The translations under genes were made by a program, and so were the position numbers. DNA of 64,000 nucleotides, from contig BSWB01000007.1 in assembly GCA_033239125.1 (NCBI GenBank), forward strand, positions 107,018,082 to 107,082,081, written 5' to 3'. Origin of the DNA: Fagopyrum homotropicum. Taxonomy: Eukaryota > Streptophyta > Magnoliopsida > Caryophyllales > Polygonaceae. Below are positions 22,171 to 33,478 of this stretch, one piece after another (the first letter of the stretch is position 1; the number at the start of each line of letters is the position of its first letter). Under the pieces are notes generated by a model. That model did not search any database, had not been told where the DNA came from, and was given only the letters and a program-made list of their open reading frames with translations.

Positions 22171-22539
22171 TATATTTTAATTGATAATTATTTTTCTATT
22201 ATTTATGTTATACATTATAGATTTAAATTAGGTTATGAGTTCTTGTATTTTACTATGCAACATTATTTTATATTTTCTATGATACTTTATTTTTAATTAA
22301 TTAGTTCATGTAGACGTGGTAATTAAAATCAATTACTTTATCATTTTTGCTATGTTGTGATTAAGTATAAAGCTAACTGATTGAGTATTTCTTTGTACAC
22401 AGTACTATAATTCAATTCCAATTAGTCTAAATTATATATTCACATTCATGAACTGCTGTATTTATTTAATCTGATAATTTAGAGACTGTTTGTGAGTTCC
22501 GTGGAGATAAACTAGGCTGAATTTTTAACTTCACATCCT
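22171..22539. other. AT-rich spacer without features
   Basis: Very AT-rich noncoding DNA; I see no motif, repeat boundary or open frame of note. Confidence 0.5.
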
Positions 22540-23105
22540 CAGGTGATGTGAATCTTGTCATCCGGAGGATCTTGTTCCAATTCAAACTGCTTTACAACAC
22601 GTTGAGGATAATATTTCTCCATGCAAGAATTAGCTCATTGTCCTTTATGCAATGAGCAAATGACAGAAGAATCAGGTCCTTCATTAGAAGAAAAGCACAA
22701 TAAGGACACAAACAAATCCCTGCTCAGAATAATTCATAAAAGTCCTCATGCTTCTATGATCAACATCGGTCCATCTAGCGAGTCTTGAAAGGTTCGGATC
22801 GGCATTACTAAATTTGGAATTGATTTTGGTAATGTGAACCTCTCCCAAACCCAAACCTGAACAATGTGGAATAAGCCACAAAAGGTGCAAACTTTTGGGG
22901 GCCGATCAAGTTTAGTGAAACACAACATTTTAGATAGTTCAATCAAATCCCTGTATAACATGGCAAGAACTTTTTGTCCAAGAACAACTTGGAACCCTTT
23001 GTATAATAGAACTGCAAGAGGGAATGCCTTCTTGTTCATGATATTTGGAACCCTTTGTTACGGAAAGTTGCCTACAAGCTCTTGAGCCAACCCGCATGTT
23101 ATTTG
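22540..23105 (-). pseudogene. Plant mobile domain (PMD-like) pseudogene fragment
   Basis: On the minus strand, pieces in two frames match the plant mobile domain seen in MULE- and retroelement-associated proteins. They read LGQKVLAMLYRDL, then HIVQVWVWERF (23039-22746 frame), then NADPNLSRLARW (22890-22684 frame), then YYPQRVVKQFELEQD after a stop. A frameshift near 22830 and stops make it nonfunctional. The order of these short blocks is that of the PMD family (from memory, PF10536). Either a captured host fragment or a transposon remnant; the domain identity is moderately sure. Confidence 0.6.
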
Positions 23106-23879
23106 TGTACACAAGTGTAAGGAGCGGATAATGTGATATTGATACTGAATGCTCTTATGACGGAGAAATTCTCCAATATGGAAAATCAAGTTTATAAGCC
23201 TATTCAGGCAGAGTGTTGAATGTATTCTTAAACCATCGGTTTATTTGTGATTTTATTATAGATACTTTTGGTTTAGTTATCAATTTGTATTCTCAAACCA
23301 TCTTCATTTCTGAATGGGAGCAAATAATCCAAGTCTACTGACCGGAAAACTATTGAGACTTTGTACTTTCGTTTTAATCTATAAATTTGAAGCTTTAAAT
23401 GATGTTGCAATTACTTTATAGTTGAAATATGGTGGTGGATCTTATCAAAAAAACTATGGTGGTGGATTTCCATTGTTACGGAAAGTTGCATTTAAGCTCT
23501 TACATGTTGTTAAATTATCTTTTAATTTCCGTCGGGTCTAATACGTGGATGGTTGCATTCAACCTCTTCCGTTTCGCAAGGCCTCCACCGACTCCTCGCC
23601 ACTTTTAATTGCTCGATTAGTTGTAAGCACCTCTCAATTTACACTACTTTGTATATTCGATCATATTTATCGGTTCTACACACTACGGTAAGTATTCGAC
23701 ATTAAGACTTTGGAGATAACCTTTGCATATATTCAAGAGTTAAAATTATGTAAGATTACTCATGGAAATTAATTAGATTTACTATTTAAACCGTTTATCA
23801 AATTAAAGTTAGGACTCGTAGTAAGGTCTTTGCTCGAGCATTCCGAGTTTAAATATTCTGGATGTTACATGTGTTTAAG
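23106..23879. other. Spacer with possible Tekay-type LTR end
   Basis: No gene seen. The segment ending TATTCTGGATGTTACA near 23867 resembles the ends of the Tekay-type LTRs (GGATATTACA at 17368) and is preceded by similar ATTAAAGTTAG and CCGAGTTTAAA motifs, so about 23600-23867 may be an LTR scrap. Confidence 0.3.
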
Positions 23880-24530
23880 GTTGATCCCGAAGTAGATCAT
23901 GACTTCTTCAAGTGAACATCTCCGCAACAATCAAGTTCTTAACTTTATCGAGCTTAATATTTTCCTTCCTTGATGAGACACTTCATTTGTAATTGTTCCG
24001 CTCCAACTTTTGGGAAGAGAGGGAAATAAGATCAAAGTTTTATTTTCTTTGTCAAGATTTGACACGTGGCTCAGTCGTGCAACTATTGTATTAAACTCGT
24101 TTAGGTGATTGGAAATCATTGTATTCTCTGTCATCCGTAGGTCAGAATGTTAAATAGCCTACATATCAGGCGAACGTTGTTTATTGCATAAGGTTTCATA
24201 TACATGACGTATAGGGTTTTCAACATCTTATTCGTCTTTTTTGAATTGATCGTGTGGTTTTCCATGTTTTTGGACAACAACAAACGGATCACGCTTATTG
24301 CTTTCTTGTCCTCCAACTTCCTCTATTCGTCATTCATGCTCCCCGGATTTTTCTTCATAATTTGATATATAATATTTACTGTATAGGTAATACTTAATCT
24401 ACATCTTCCAAAATGCATAATTTGTCCCCATTGAAACAAGTGATTTTCCGACGTCCATCGCGATCGTGGGAACAAAGCTTTGATATCAGTTTTTAAGATA
24501 AGGATCAATCAAGAATGAAATAGAACATAA
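23880..24530 (-). pseudogene. Degenerate Ty1/copia gag remnant
   Basis: On the minus strand, ISNHLNEFNTIVARLSHV then LILFPSLPKSW (24134-23931) is the typical core of copia gag (UBN2/Retrotran_gag type). Upstream pieces with many stops read KHGKPHDQFKKDE and similar. A sequence near 24500, read on minus as CTGATATCAAAGC, resembles a decayed initiator-Met-tRNA primer site, which would place this just inside a copia 5' LTR. Heavily mutated and truncated. Confidence 0.65.
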
Positions 24531-24679
24531 GAACTGATTACCTAACTCGTAACGAATTTATAACTATATCTGAAAACACTACTGAGTCAAGTCAATGTTT
24601 TGCACAAATAGAGATTAAAATAATTAGTATTGGGTACAAATAGTTCAATATCAATAGTTAAAGATGCATTACATAAGAC

Positions 24680-25914
24680 TCTGTAACCCCAAAAAGATGA
24701 GAGGTGGATATAAATTTTTGTTGTTAGAGTTATCCAACTTTCATACCACCAAGACCTGGAGATTTATCACACGCAATATCAAAAATGACATTCTTGATTT
24801 CAACATTAGTCGGGGCCTTCGTTAGGTTCATGTTGTGTTCGTTGCTGACTTTATTTTTAATAAATCAGAGTTTTATTCTAAGATAGATTGATCTAGTTGG
24901 GTTTTAGTGAATTTTCTCACGAATTATGTTTTGACTTCTAAGAGGATCTCGGTTTCAGAAGAGAGTGTAATACCATATCTAGTTACAAGTTCTTTTAGGT
25001 TTTTGCGGTTTCTTCTCCAAGTAACAATGAGGTGAAAATAATTAGAGTTGGAGTCCATATTTTTCAAGGGTTTATTTTTCACATCTCTGGCTCCAATATA
25101 TTTTGTAAAAGGAGAGTAAACGATTTTATTTACTCAGAGATTCCTTTGAACAAATATCTCTTTGGTTCAAGATATAAGGACTACGACCTTGAATGTTCTT
25201 GGAGTTTCACTTCAATATCTTTAACTTGCTTAAAGATGTTTTTGAAGTTAGTTTTACTCCATTATTTTACCTTTGTTTCAAGCAATTAGTTTTTTTGTAA
25301 GCTAGGTTATACGTTTCATTTCCAATAAAATTGGAGCGCCAAGTTTGTTTTACAATATTCAAGAAAGATTTTCGTTTAGTCCAAATCATTTCAAATTTAA
25401 ATGATTGTGGAGTAAAAATATCTAATACCGAAATTTTCAGAGAATTTGGTTGTGGTTTGATAGGGTAAAGGCTTGATTTTTTCTTTTTAAATTTGGGTAC
25501 CATTGAAAAATTTGGTTGTGGACCAACACACGATCAAGTTTTTCAAGGATGTTATTCGGTCCGTTATGATTTTTCCTCAAGGTTGCAAAAGTTCTTCTTG
25601 AAGTTTATCAATCTGTTAAATCTGTTTGTGTTGATTGGGGCACCTCCTTTATTTTTCAGAGTGTTGTTGAATCTCGTTTAGGTCACCAAGGATAATACAT
25701 GGAATAGTAGAATCTTTAATGATATTGGATAGGGAAGGCAAAACTGATTTTTTGGTGGCTTCATGTCAAGGTGCATATGCAAAGATGATGTTCATTCTAT
25801 GATTTAGGTTGTTACAAATGAATCAATCATTTTTGAATGTAAAAGTAATAGATTTGTTTCTAAATTGGTAGTCTTTTCATAAAAGACATAAGCCACCAAC
25901 CCTTACGACGTCAT
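24680..25914 (-). pseudogene. LINE-1-type remnant (endonuclease to start of RT)
   Basis: On the minus strand with several frameshifts. Blocks: GGLCLLWK near 25900, CIILGDLNE near 25690, KLDRVLVHN near 25530, a region ending SFKFEMIWTKRKSFL (25400), WRRNRKNLKELV near 25000, and APTNVEIKNVIFDIACDKSPG near 24800. This is the order of a plant L1 ORF2 from the endonuclease into the fingers of RT. It is cut on the right by Tekay-type LTR L2 at 25915. Much older than the LINE at 55756-57989. Confidence 0.72.
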
Positions 25915-27690
25915 TGTAACACCCAAAATCTCACAACTCAGGGAGCTACTGGTTAGAATCTCACAATGAGTCCCAATCATAGTTTGACAACAACTTTGCT
26001 AGAATCTTACAAAAATGCACAAATGTAAATAAAACACTTGGAAGAATATAAATTATATTGTATGATGTATAACATGTGACAACCTTACAAGACGGAAGCA
26101 TTATTATAACATGCATGCAAAAACTTAAGACTCTCCCATCCCCCATCTAAATGAGTATGTGGACTCGGTTGACCATATACTCCGGATCTATCTGCAACTT
26201 CCTACACATGCATAACATCTACAAAAGTCGGATAAACCGTTAGCTAACAACCTACATATTAGAAGAAATATAACGACGCATACACACGTCATAGCAGAAA
26301 TAAAACACACATCATGCTCACACACAACTCCATTTATTATCTTGTATTACGTTATTTATTACTAGTTCAACTTATGTTGTGGCACGAGGATCTCCCGAGC
26401 CTCGCCTCTGTCCCCGCATACCAACAATATTGGATCCGATGCACCTTACCGTGTATCTATCTGGGCAGAGAGCCTCCTAGTCTCGTGGTAGAGCTGGGCA
26501 GTGACGCCACCGCCCGGTTATAATACACTTGGGCCAATTACTACACAAGGTCGTCCTAGTCTGGTTATGCTTATAACAACGAAAACACACACCACCATAA
26601 TAATTCAACCATTACACACAATGCCACCTAAGTAAGTCCCAAGGACTTACCTGAATCGAGTCACAAATCTGCTTAATGCTAATACTCGATTCCACAAAAG
26701 TCAAGTCTCAAATGCCTGGTTAAAAAAACAATGGATCAATACAAATCCTGACGCCTTAGAAGTTTCCAACTTCTAAGTTAACAAGGATTGTTTAAGGAAA
26801 TAAACTAATCTAGTATTAATAGAGTAAAATGACCATTTTACCTCTAGATCCGAAAAATCCTAAAAATTCTATAAAGACTTAAAAACTTTCACTCAAACCT
26901 CGAAGACATAAGAACACACTCTAACCAGAAAGATCAATCAAGTTTGAAAGTTTCCCAACTTTCAAGCTTGAATCCAAAGCTCATTAGGGTCATACTTTGA
27001 CTTAACTTATAACGCTCTTAAAAGCCCTAAAAATCTCGAGAAAAAATACCTATACGCACTAGGATATGTCCACTCTAAACTAGGGCAACAATAATTAAGA
27101 AAATAACCAACCACAAATTCTTTACACAAATCCAAAGTTGTCTTGAAGACCTACAATCCAATACTTAGCCAGAATTCCAGCTCTATACCAAACTGTGTTA
27201 TTACCCTACTTCGAAACATAATAACTCCAAATCCGACCGTTGGATCTTTTACAAAATGTAATATCTAAAACTACATATATCCTTCTAAAAGATATCAAAA
27301 ATTAAACGGTGGATAATTTTAAAGCATATAAGTTAATCCTCAAAGTCAGTAGTGTAAACTCTAAAAAATTTGGAAAATTAAAGGAGAAGTAGTAGAAGTA
27401 AAGGATCGAGAGGCTTACTCCACTGCCGCATGGTGTCCAGGTTCTTGGTGGCTGGTTCGTGGCCGCGACAGCGAGGGTCCGGCATTTACGTGCTGAAGAG
27501 GTCCTTGTTTACTGCGCTGTTGCAAAAAATGGAGATCACTGCCCTATCCCGTGTACGAGAGTCAAAGCAAGAGCAAGAGGTCGAGACTTACCGGTGAGTC
27601 TCCTGTGACGAGGATCGAAGAAAGGCTCAGTCTTGGATCTGACAGCAACCTCGGAAAACGTGCAGATGCTGGCGAGAGGAGCTCGTCGAT
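25915..27690 (-). repeat. Tekay-type LTR piece L2 joined to element B gag
   Basis: Starts at TGTAACACCC (25915) like the LTRs of G, followed by GGTTAGAATCTCACAATGAG, TACACTTGGG near 26525 and the hairpin GTAAGTCC-CAA-GGACTTAC (26632-26650). It runs into element B's gag near 27690 without the expected LTR end. 5' of B has been lost at this junction. Confidence 0.7.
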
Positions 27691-28984
27691 AAAGGCTCAA
27701 AAGGTGCTAGAAGCACAAGTGTTCCAAAAGGCGGGTGAGGCACAAAGGGATCCGGGAAAGCTTCCCGGAAGGACCGAGGACAATCCAAGATGCCAAGTAT
27801 TGGCCATTACCACAAGGAGTGGGCTGAGCATGAAGGATCCCTTACCTAAAGGGAATGACAAGGGAAATCAAGTACTGGTGGAAGAAGAACCATTGCAAGA
27901 AGAAGGAGGCAAGATCAAGGATGATGAGCCAACATATGTGGCGCCTCCTCCATACAAGCCACCACTACCGTTCCCACAATCACGAGCAAGAGCTCGTTTG
28001 GATAAACATTTCGGTAAATTCATTGAACTCATGGCTAAATTGCATATTAACATTCCTTTCATGGATGCTATTCTAGGTATGCCGGCCTATGGAAAGTTTT
28101 CGAAGGAGATACTCTCCAACAAGAGGAAGTTGGAGGAGTATGGAGAAGTGAGGATGACAAAGAGATCTTCCGAGTTGATACAAACCATGAGGGAGGAGAT
28201 GCCTCCTAAGCTGCGGGATCCGGGATCTTTTTGTGTGCCAATTGGAGTTGGAGAAGTGCAATATGAAGCCCTATGTGATCTTGGAGCAAGTGTAAGCATT
28301 ATCTCGCTGGCACTTTGCAACGAAGTTGGGCTAGAAGAACCAAAGCCGGTCAAGATGACCCTCTACATGGCGGACCATTCAATCACTCACCCCGTAGGGA
28401 TCCTAGAGGACATACCGGTTCAACTTGGGAAGTTCTATGTGCCAATCGATTTTGTTGTTTTGGACATCCCGGCAGACTACCCGGTTCCTATCATTCTAGG
28501 GAGGCCATTCTTAGCCTCATCCGGATGCTTAGTGGATTGCAAAAATGGAATCCTCTCCTTCAACATAGGAGAGGAGAATATCAAGTTCAAGCTGTCCACA
28601 ATGATGAAGGGGCCAACCCTTGGTGAAGATATCTTCAACATCGTTGAGGAAGAGGAGTCTAGAGAAGTTGTGAGCTTGATCTTGATCAAGGACCCACTTG
28701 AGAAGGTTCTTATCTTGAGTTTGATGGAGGAAGGAGTTGAGGATGATTGCAATGAAGAAATCCAAGCTTTGGATGCATTAAAAAAGGAGACAAGTGCTGA
28801 ATTTGAAGTGCACGAAATAATGCTGAATCACTGTAGGAACCACGGCCAGGGTGCAAGAACCACGCCCGTGGTTTCACCCGTGGAACTCTCTGTAATGTCC
28901 AGAATCCCAGCTCTTCCAATTCCACGCCCATGGTTGTGCCAGAGGCCGTGGTTTTGCCAGTGGTTTCTCCAGAAAGTCCCTTAG
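27551..28984 (+). pseudogene. gag C-terminus and protease of element B
   Basis: 477 codons, but roughly the first 46 derive from LTR piece L2; gag homology starts near 27690 at KAQKVLEAQVF. Then AITTRSGLSM, PPPYKPPLPFP and the aspartic protease (ALCDLGASVSIISLALC, PVPIILGRPFL). The frame ends at 28984 in the dyad-containing linker; RT continues in another frame from 28930, so an indel lies in 28930-28984. Gag and protease are uninterrupted here, unlike in A, which has a stop between them. Confidence 0.78.
28836..28965. repeat. CCACGG-type dyads in the protease-RT linker of B
   Basis: AACCACGGCCAGG, AACCACGCCCGTGG, ACCCGTGG, TCCACGCCCATGG and AGGCCGTGG occur in succession. They are diverged forms of the CCACGGCCGTGG motif in A and P and sit in the same linker as in A (13186-13365). 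Confidence 0.5.
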
Positions 28985-29601
28985 TTGTTGATCAAGCTTC
29001 AAGGAGTGTTGTAGAGTCTTCTATGGCTTTGGAACCTTCTCAACCTACATTGTATGGATCATCTCCAACCGATAAAGGTCCTCCTAAACTTAATCTAAAG
29101 CCTCTTCCTTCTCATTTAAAATATGCTTTCCTTGGTTCAAATTCTACTTATCCCGTGATTGTGAATGCATCTTTCAATGATGATGAGCTTGATAGATTGT
29201 TGAATGAATTGAAATTGCATAGGAGAGCTATAGGTTACACCATTGATGACTTAGTTGGCATTAAACCTTCCTTGTGCATGCATAAAATCTTGATGGAAGA
29301 TAACCATAGACCTTCAATTGAACCTCAAAGAAGATTGAACCCAATCATGAAAGAGGTAGTCAAGAAAGAGATCCTTAAATTGCTAGATGCGGGAATCATT
29401 TTCCCGATTTCGGATAGTAAATGGGTTAGTCCCGTATATGTTGTTCCTAAGAAGGGTGGTATGACCGTAGTAACTAATGAGAACAATGAACTAATCCCCA
29501 CTAGACGGTTACGGGGTGGAGAATGTGTATTGACTACAGGAAGCTTAATGTTGCCTCTAGGAAAGATCACTTCCCTCTTCCCTTCATTGACCAAATGCTA
29601 G
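28930..29601 (+). pseudogene. N-terminal reverse transcriptase of element B
   Basis: Contains LKPLPSHLKYAFLG, RRLNPIMKEVVKKEI and SKWVSPVYVVPKKGGM, the N-terminal part of RT as in A. A one-base deletion near 29505 (in ACTAGACGGTTAC) shifts it; RT continues in frame 29523-29921. Confidence 0.8.
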
Positions 29602-30673
29602 AGAGATTAGTTCAATATTCACACTTTTGTTACTTAGATGGTTATAGTGGGTTTTTCCAAATTCCTATTCACCCGGATGACCAAGAGAAAACAACATTTA
29701 CTTGTCCTTGGGGAACATTTGCATATAGAAGAATGCCATTTGGGTTGTGTAATGCACCTGCCACCTTTCAAAGGTGTATGATGGCTATTTTTTCTGAATA
29801 TATTGAAAATACCATAGAAGTGTTTATGGATGATTTCTCGGTGTATGGCTCTTCATTTGATGATTGCTTGGCTAACTTGTCTTTGGTGTTGAAGAGATGT
29901 GAGGAAACTAACTTGTTTTAAATTGGGAGAAATTCCACTTCATGGTGAGTGAAGGTATAGTGTTGGGACACTTAGTTTACCAACGTGACATTGAGGTTGA
30001 TAGAGCAAAGACAGAAACGATAGAGAAGTTGCTACCACCTACCTCGGTAAAAGGGGTAAGGAGTTTCTTAGGGCATGCCGGTTTTTACCGGAGGTTTATA
30101 AAAGATTTCTCTAAAATTTCTAAGCCTCTCACTAACCTACTAATGAAGGATGTTGAGTTTGTTTTCTCCAAGCATTGTCTTGAAGCATTTTATAGGTTGA
30201 AGGATGCTTTGATCTCCGCCCTTATCATGCAACCTCCGGATTGGAGCTTACCATTTGAGATAATGTGCGATGCAAGTGATGTGGCCGTTGGGACTGTTTT
30301 AGGACAAAAGAAAGATGGGCTTACACATGCCATCTACTATGCTAGCAAGACGCTAGATGATGCCCAACTCAACTATGCCACAACCGAGAAGGAGTTGCTA
30401 GCGGTAGTGTATGACTTTGAAAAGTTCCGGTCATACCTTGTTGGAGCCAAGGTTGTTGTGTACACGGATCATGCTGCAATCCGTTTTCTCCTCATTAAAA
30501 AGGATGCCAAGCCTCACTTGATTCGGTGGATCCTTCTCTGCCAAGAGTTTGACTTGGAAATTCGGGACAAGAAGAGTTCCGAAAATTCAGTAGCGGACCA
30601 TCTTAGTAGGCTCCCACCATTGGAGATTGAGAGAGATGACATCCCGATTGATGACTCATTCCGGGATAAGTAA
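29523..30673 (+). pseudogene. Reverse transcriptase core and RNase H of element B
   Basis: First frame to 29921 has CIDYRKLN, DGYSGFFQIPIHP and the catalytic VFMDDF box. A one-base loss near 29918 moves it to frame 29942-30673, with GFYRRFIKDFSKISKPLT and RNase H (CDASDVAVGTVLGQ, YASKTLDD, YTDHAAIRFL), ending SVADHLSRL. TAA at 30671-30673 separates it in frame from integrase. Confidence 0.83.
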
Positions 30674-30679
30674 TTACAA

Positions 30680-31741
30680 ATGATGGAGGAGTGCTTACTT
30701 CAAGTGTCTAGAGGGAGTGAGCCATGGTATGCGGATATATTGAACTACCTTGTGTGTGAAGAGGTGCCACCCGGTTTGTCATATGCCCAAAGGAAAAAGT
30801 TCTTCAACAATGTGAGGCATTACTATTGGAGTGAGCCTCTCTTGTTCAAGAGAGGACCGGATGGAGTCTTTAGGAGGTGCATTCCGGAGGACGGGGTGGA
30901 GAGTGTGATCCGCCATTGTGTCTCCTTGCCATGTGGAGGCCATGCTATCTCACACAAGACGTGTGCAAAGGTATTGCAGTCCGGTTTTTATTGGCCTAAC
31001 TTGTTTAAGAATGTGCAGAATTTTGTGGTGCGGTTCTTTAACCGAGTCATTTTCCCTAGATTTGGAACACCAAGAGTGATCATAAGTGATGGAGGGAAGC
31101 ATTTCACCAATAGGAACTTTGGGACACTTTTGGCTAAATATGGGGTGACTCATAAGGTGGCCACACCTTACCATCCCCAGACTAGTGGCCAAGTGGAGAT
31201 CTCCAACCGGGAGATAAAGGGGATACTTGAGAAGACGGTTTTAAGGACAAGAAAAGATTGGGCTATGAAGCTTGATGATGCTTTGTGGGCATATAGAACC
31301 GCCTTCAAGACACCAATTGGCACCACTCCCTACAAGCTAGTTTATGGCAAGTCTTGCCACCTTCCGGTGGAGATGGAGCATAGGGCGTATTGGGCCATAA
31401 GGTGGCTGAGTTTTAACCTCAAGGAGGCCGGTGAGTAGAGGTTGCTAGACATTAATGCTCTTGAGGGGATCCGGTTGGATGCCTATGAAAACGCCCGGAT
31501 TTACAAGGAAAGGACCAATCAATGGCATGACAAACGTCTCATCCCAAAGGAGTTGAGTGAAGGTGGCCTAGTCATTCTCTTCAACTCAAGGCTGTGGCTC
31601 TTCTCCGGAAAGCTAAAATCAAGATGGACGGGTCCTTATGTGGTGAGGAAGGTCTTCCCCCATGGAGCGGTTGAGATAGGTGGGGAGCATTATGGAGTTT
31701 TTAAGGTGAATGGGCACCGGTTGAAGAAGTATATCCCGTAA
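30680..31741 (+). pseudogene. Integrase of element B with core deletion
   Basis: Begins with the zinc-binding His pair (HCVSLPCGGH), then passes directly from NLFKNVQNFV to VRFFNRVIFPRFG near 31027. About 65 residues present in A and P are missing in frame: the Cys pair (CCDACQR) and the first catalytic Asp (GVDFMG). The rest follows (IISDGGKHF, HPQTSGQVEI), with TAG at 31436-31438, then RWTGPYVVRKVF to 31741. This integrase cannot be active. Confidence 0.85.
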
Positions 31742-33478
31742 GCTCCGGTGGATATGATTGCCCCACTTCACCTTGAGTGATACGCCCCTGAATTTGGTCA
31801 AGCTAATGACCTTAAAGAAGCGCTTAATGGGAGGCAACCCATTGGTACATATCTTTCCCTTTTCATTTTTCATTTTCGATTTTTGCTTTTGTCTTTGTTT
31901 TGGTGTGTTTATGTGTCTTGTGTTTGTGTGCTAGAGTCTAGGTAGCATAGAAGTCTTGCAAGGCAAGAGGATGATGATGATGATCCCGCATCAAACGTGG
32001 GTGGAGCGGACGTGGGACTTGGACGGCTAGCGGTGCTTAGCGCGGGTCCCGACGCCATATTGAACATCAAGAGCTCTCTACCACCTTTGATTGATCATCC
32101 ACCATCACTTCACATGAGTGAACCGAAATACCGAAACCACCATTTTTACATTGTGAGGACTCTCTTTCACTCTTCTTTACTTGATTTGCACATTGGGGAC
32201 AATGTGTTTCTAAGTATGGGGTGGGGTTTTCATGATCATTTGCATGTTTACATCTCGGATAGTTTCATATTATCACATGTTTCATTAGCTTTTGCATTGT
32301 ACATATATATTTTGAAAATTCCAAAAAATAATCGGAAAATTTAAAAATTTTTAGTGCTTCTAAGTTTGGATATGACCCTTATGATGAGATTGTTTGTGAA
32401 TTGGCTATGGATGGCCTTATGTGTTGAATGGATCTATGCATACGTGGACTTGAACACTTCTCTTGAATCTCATGTATGAATTGTGATTATGATGTTTGCC
32501 TTGATGGATTGAGGATTGATGGTCGAAATTACATGCTAGTTCTTACACATCATTTAGGAATGATTGAGACAATTCATCTTTTTCTACTTCTCATCTTGAT
32601 CATGTTGTTTGAGCACCTCAATTGATATAAAAATTTGACCTCTTTTGACCCATCCGGGATTAGGAGCATGCTAGTGTGTTGAGTGTGTGAAAAGCAAGTG
32701 TGGGGTGAAGTTGTTGATGAATGAATGTTGTGAATGAAGTGCTGAATTTGTTGTGAAAAGTGTAGAAAAAAATATAGGTTTAGGGACTTTGGTTTTGATG
32801 ACGAGTAACTCGGCACCATTCACATAATCGAGTGTTTGTGCCTTGCCAAAGTTGGATAAACCGAATGTCCTAACAAGCCTTGGCATGTGTGCCCGGTGTG
32901 AGGCACCTCGGAAAAATCCCGAGGTCCGCTAATCGCCAAGGTTTCGGCTTTTATACACCAATGCCATTGTCTCAAAAATAAGTGAAAGAAAAAGAAACTG
33001 AAAAAGAAAAGAAAACAAACAAAAGATGGAGAAAAATATACACTTGTGGGAAGTTGATCAAAACTAAGAAGTTGTGGTTGTTTAGTTCCTTTCCCAGATT
33101 AGCATCACATGACCTAAAAATTCCCACCTATTCACAACGTTTTTTGGCCTCTTATTTCCTAAGCCCTTGTGACCTATTTGCATGTGTGTCAGACTTAGTG
33201 ATCTAGATTGGATATACTCATGATCATCTTGACTTCTTCATTTTCACCTTGCATGCATGCTTTCAAGTTAAGTATAATTGTCTTTCCATGCCTTCATTCA
33301 TTTTGATACATGATTGCTTGTCCATTTGCCATGAAACATGACTATGAAGGTGATCCAATGTCAGAAGCACAATTCCAAAAATATTTTTCTTTTTTTTTTG
33401 CATTCATAAATCACACCATCTAGTAGCCTATAGTTGGACCTTGCTCGGGGACGAGCAACTACTAAGTATGGGGTATTT
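31742..33478 (+). other. Element B 3' noncoding region, ORF-1-like gene deleted
   Basis: Holds the post-pol hairpin AATGGG-AGGCAA-CCCATT (31826-31843). It then passes to a GATGATGATGATGATCCCGC segment (31970-31990) that resembles the sequence just after the ORF-1 stop in P (40197-40215), so leader, internal promoter and ORF-1 were lost in one deletion. AAGTATGGGGT tracts lie at 32212-32222 and 33464-33474. The conserved block is at about 32795-32960, with arms ATCCGGGAT (32652-32660) and TTCCCAGAT (33091-33099). Confidence 0.6.

Noticed and set aside
14958..27690. L1 and L2 as the two LTRs of one Tekay-type insertion
   Set aside because: They are incomplete at opposite ends, are diverged from each other, and the bases flanking the intact ends (ATGAA after 17368, GTCAT before 25915) do not match.
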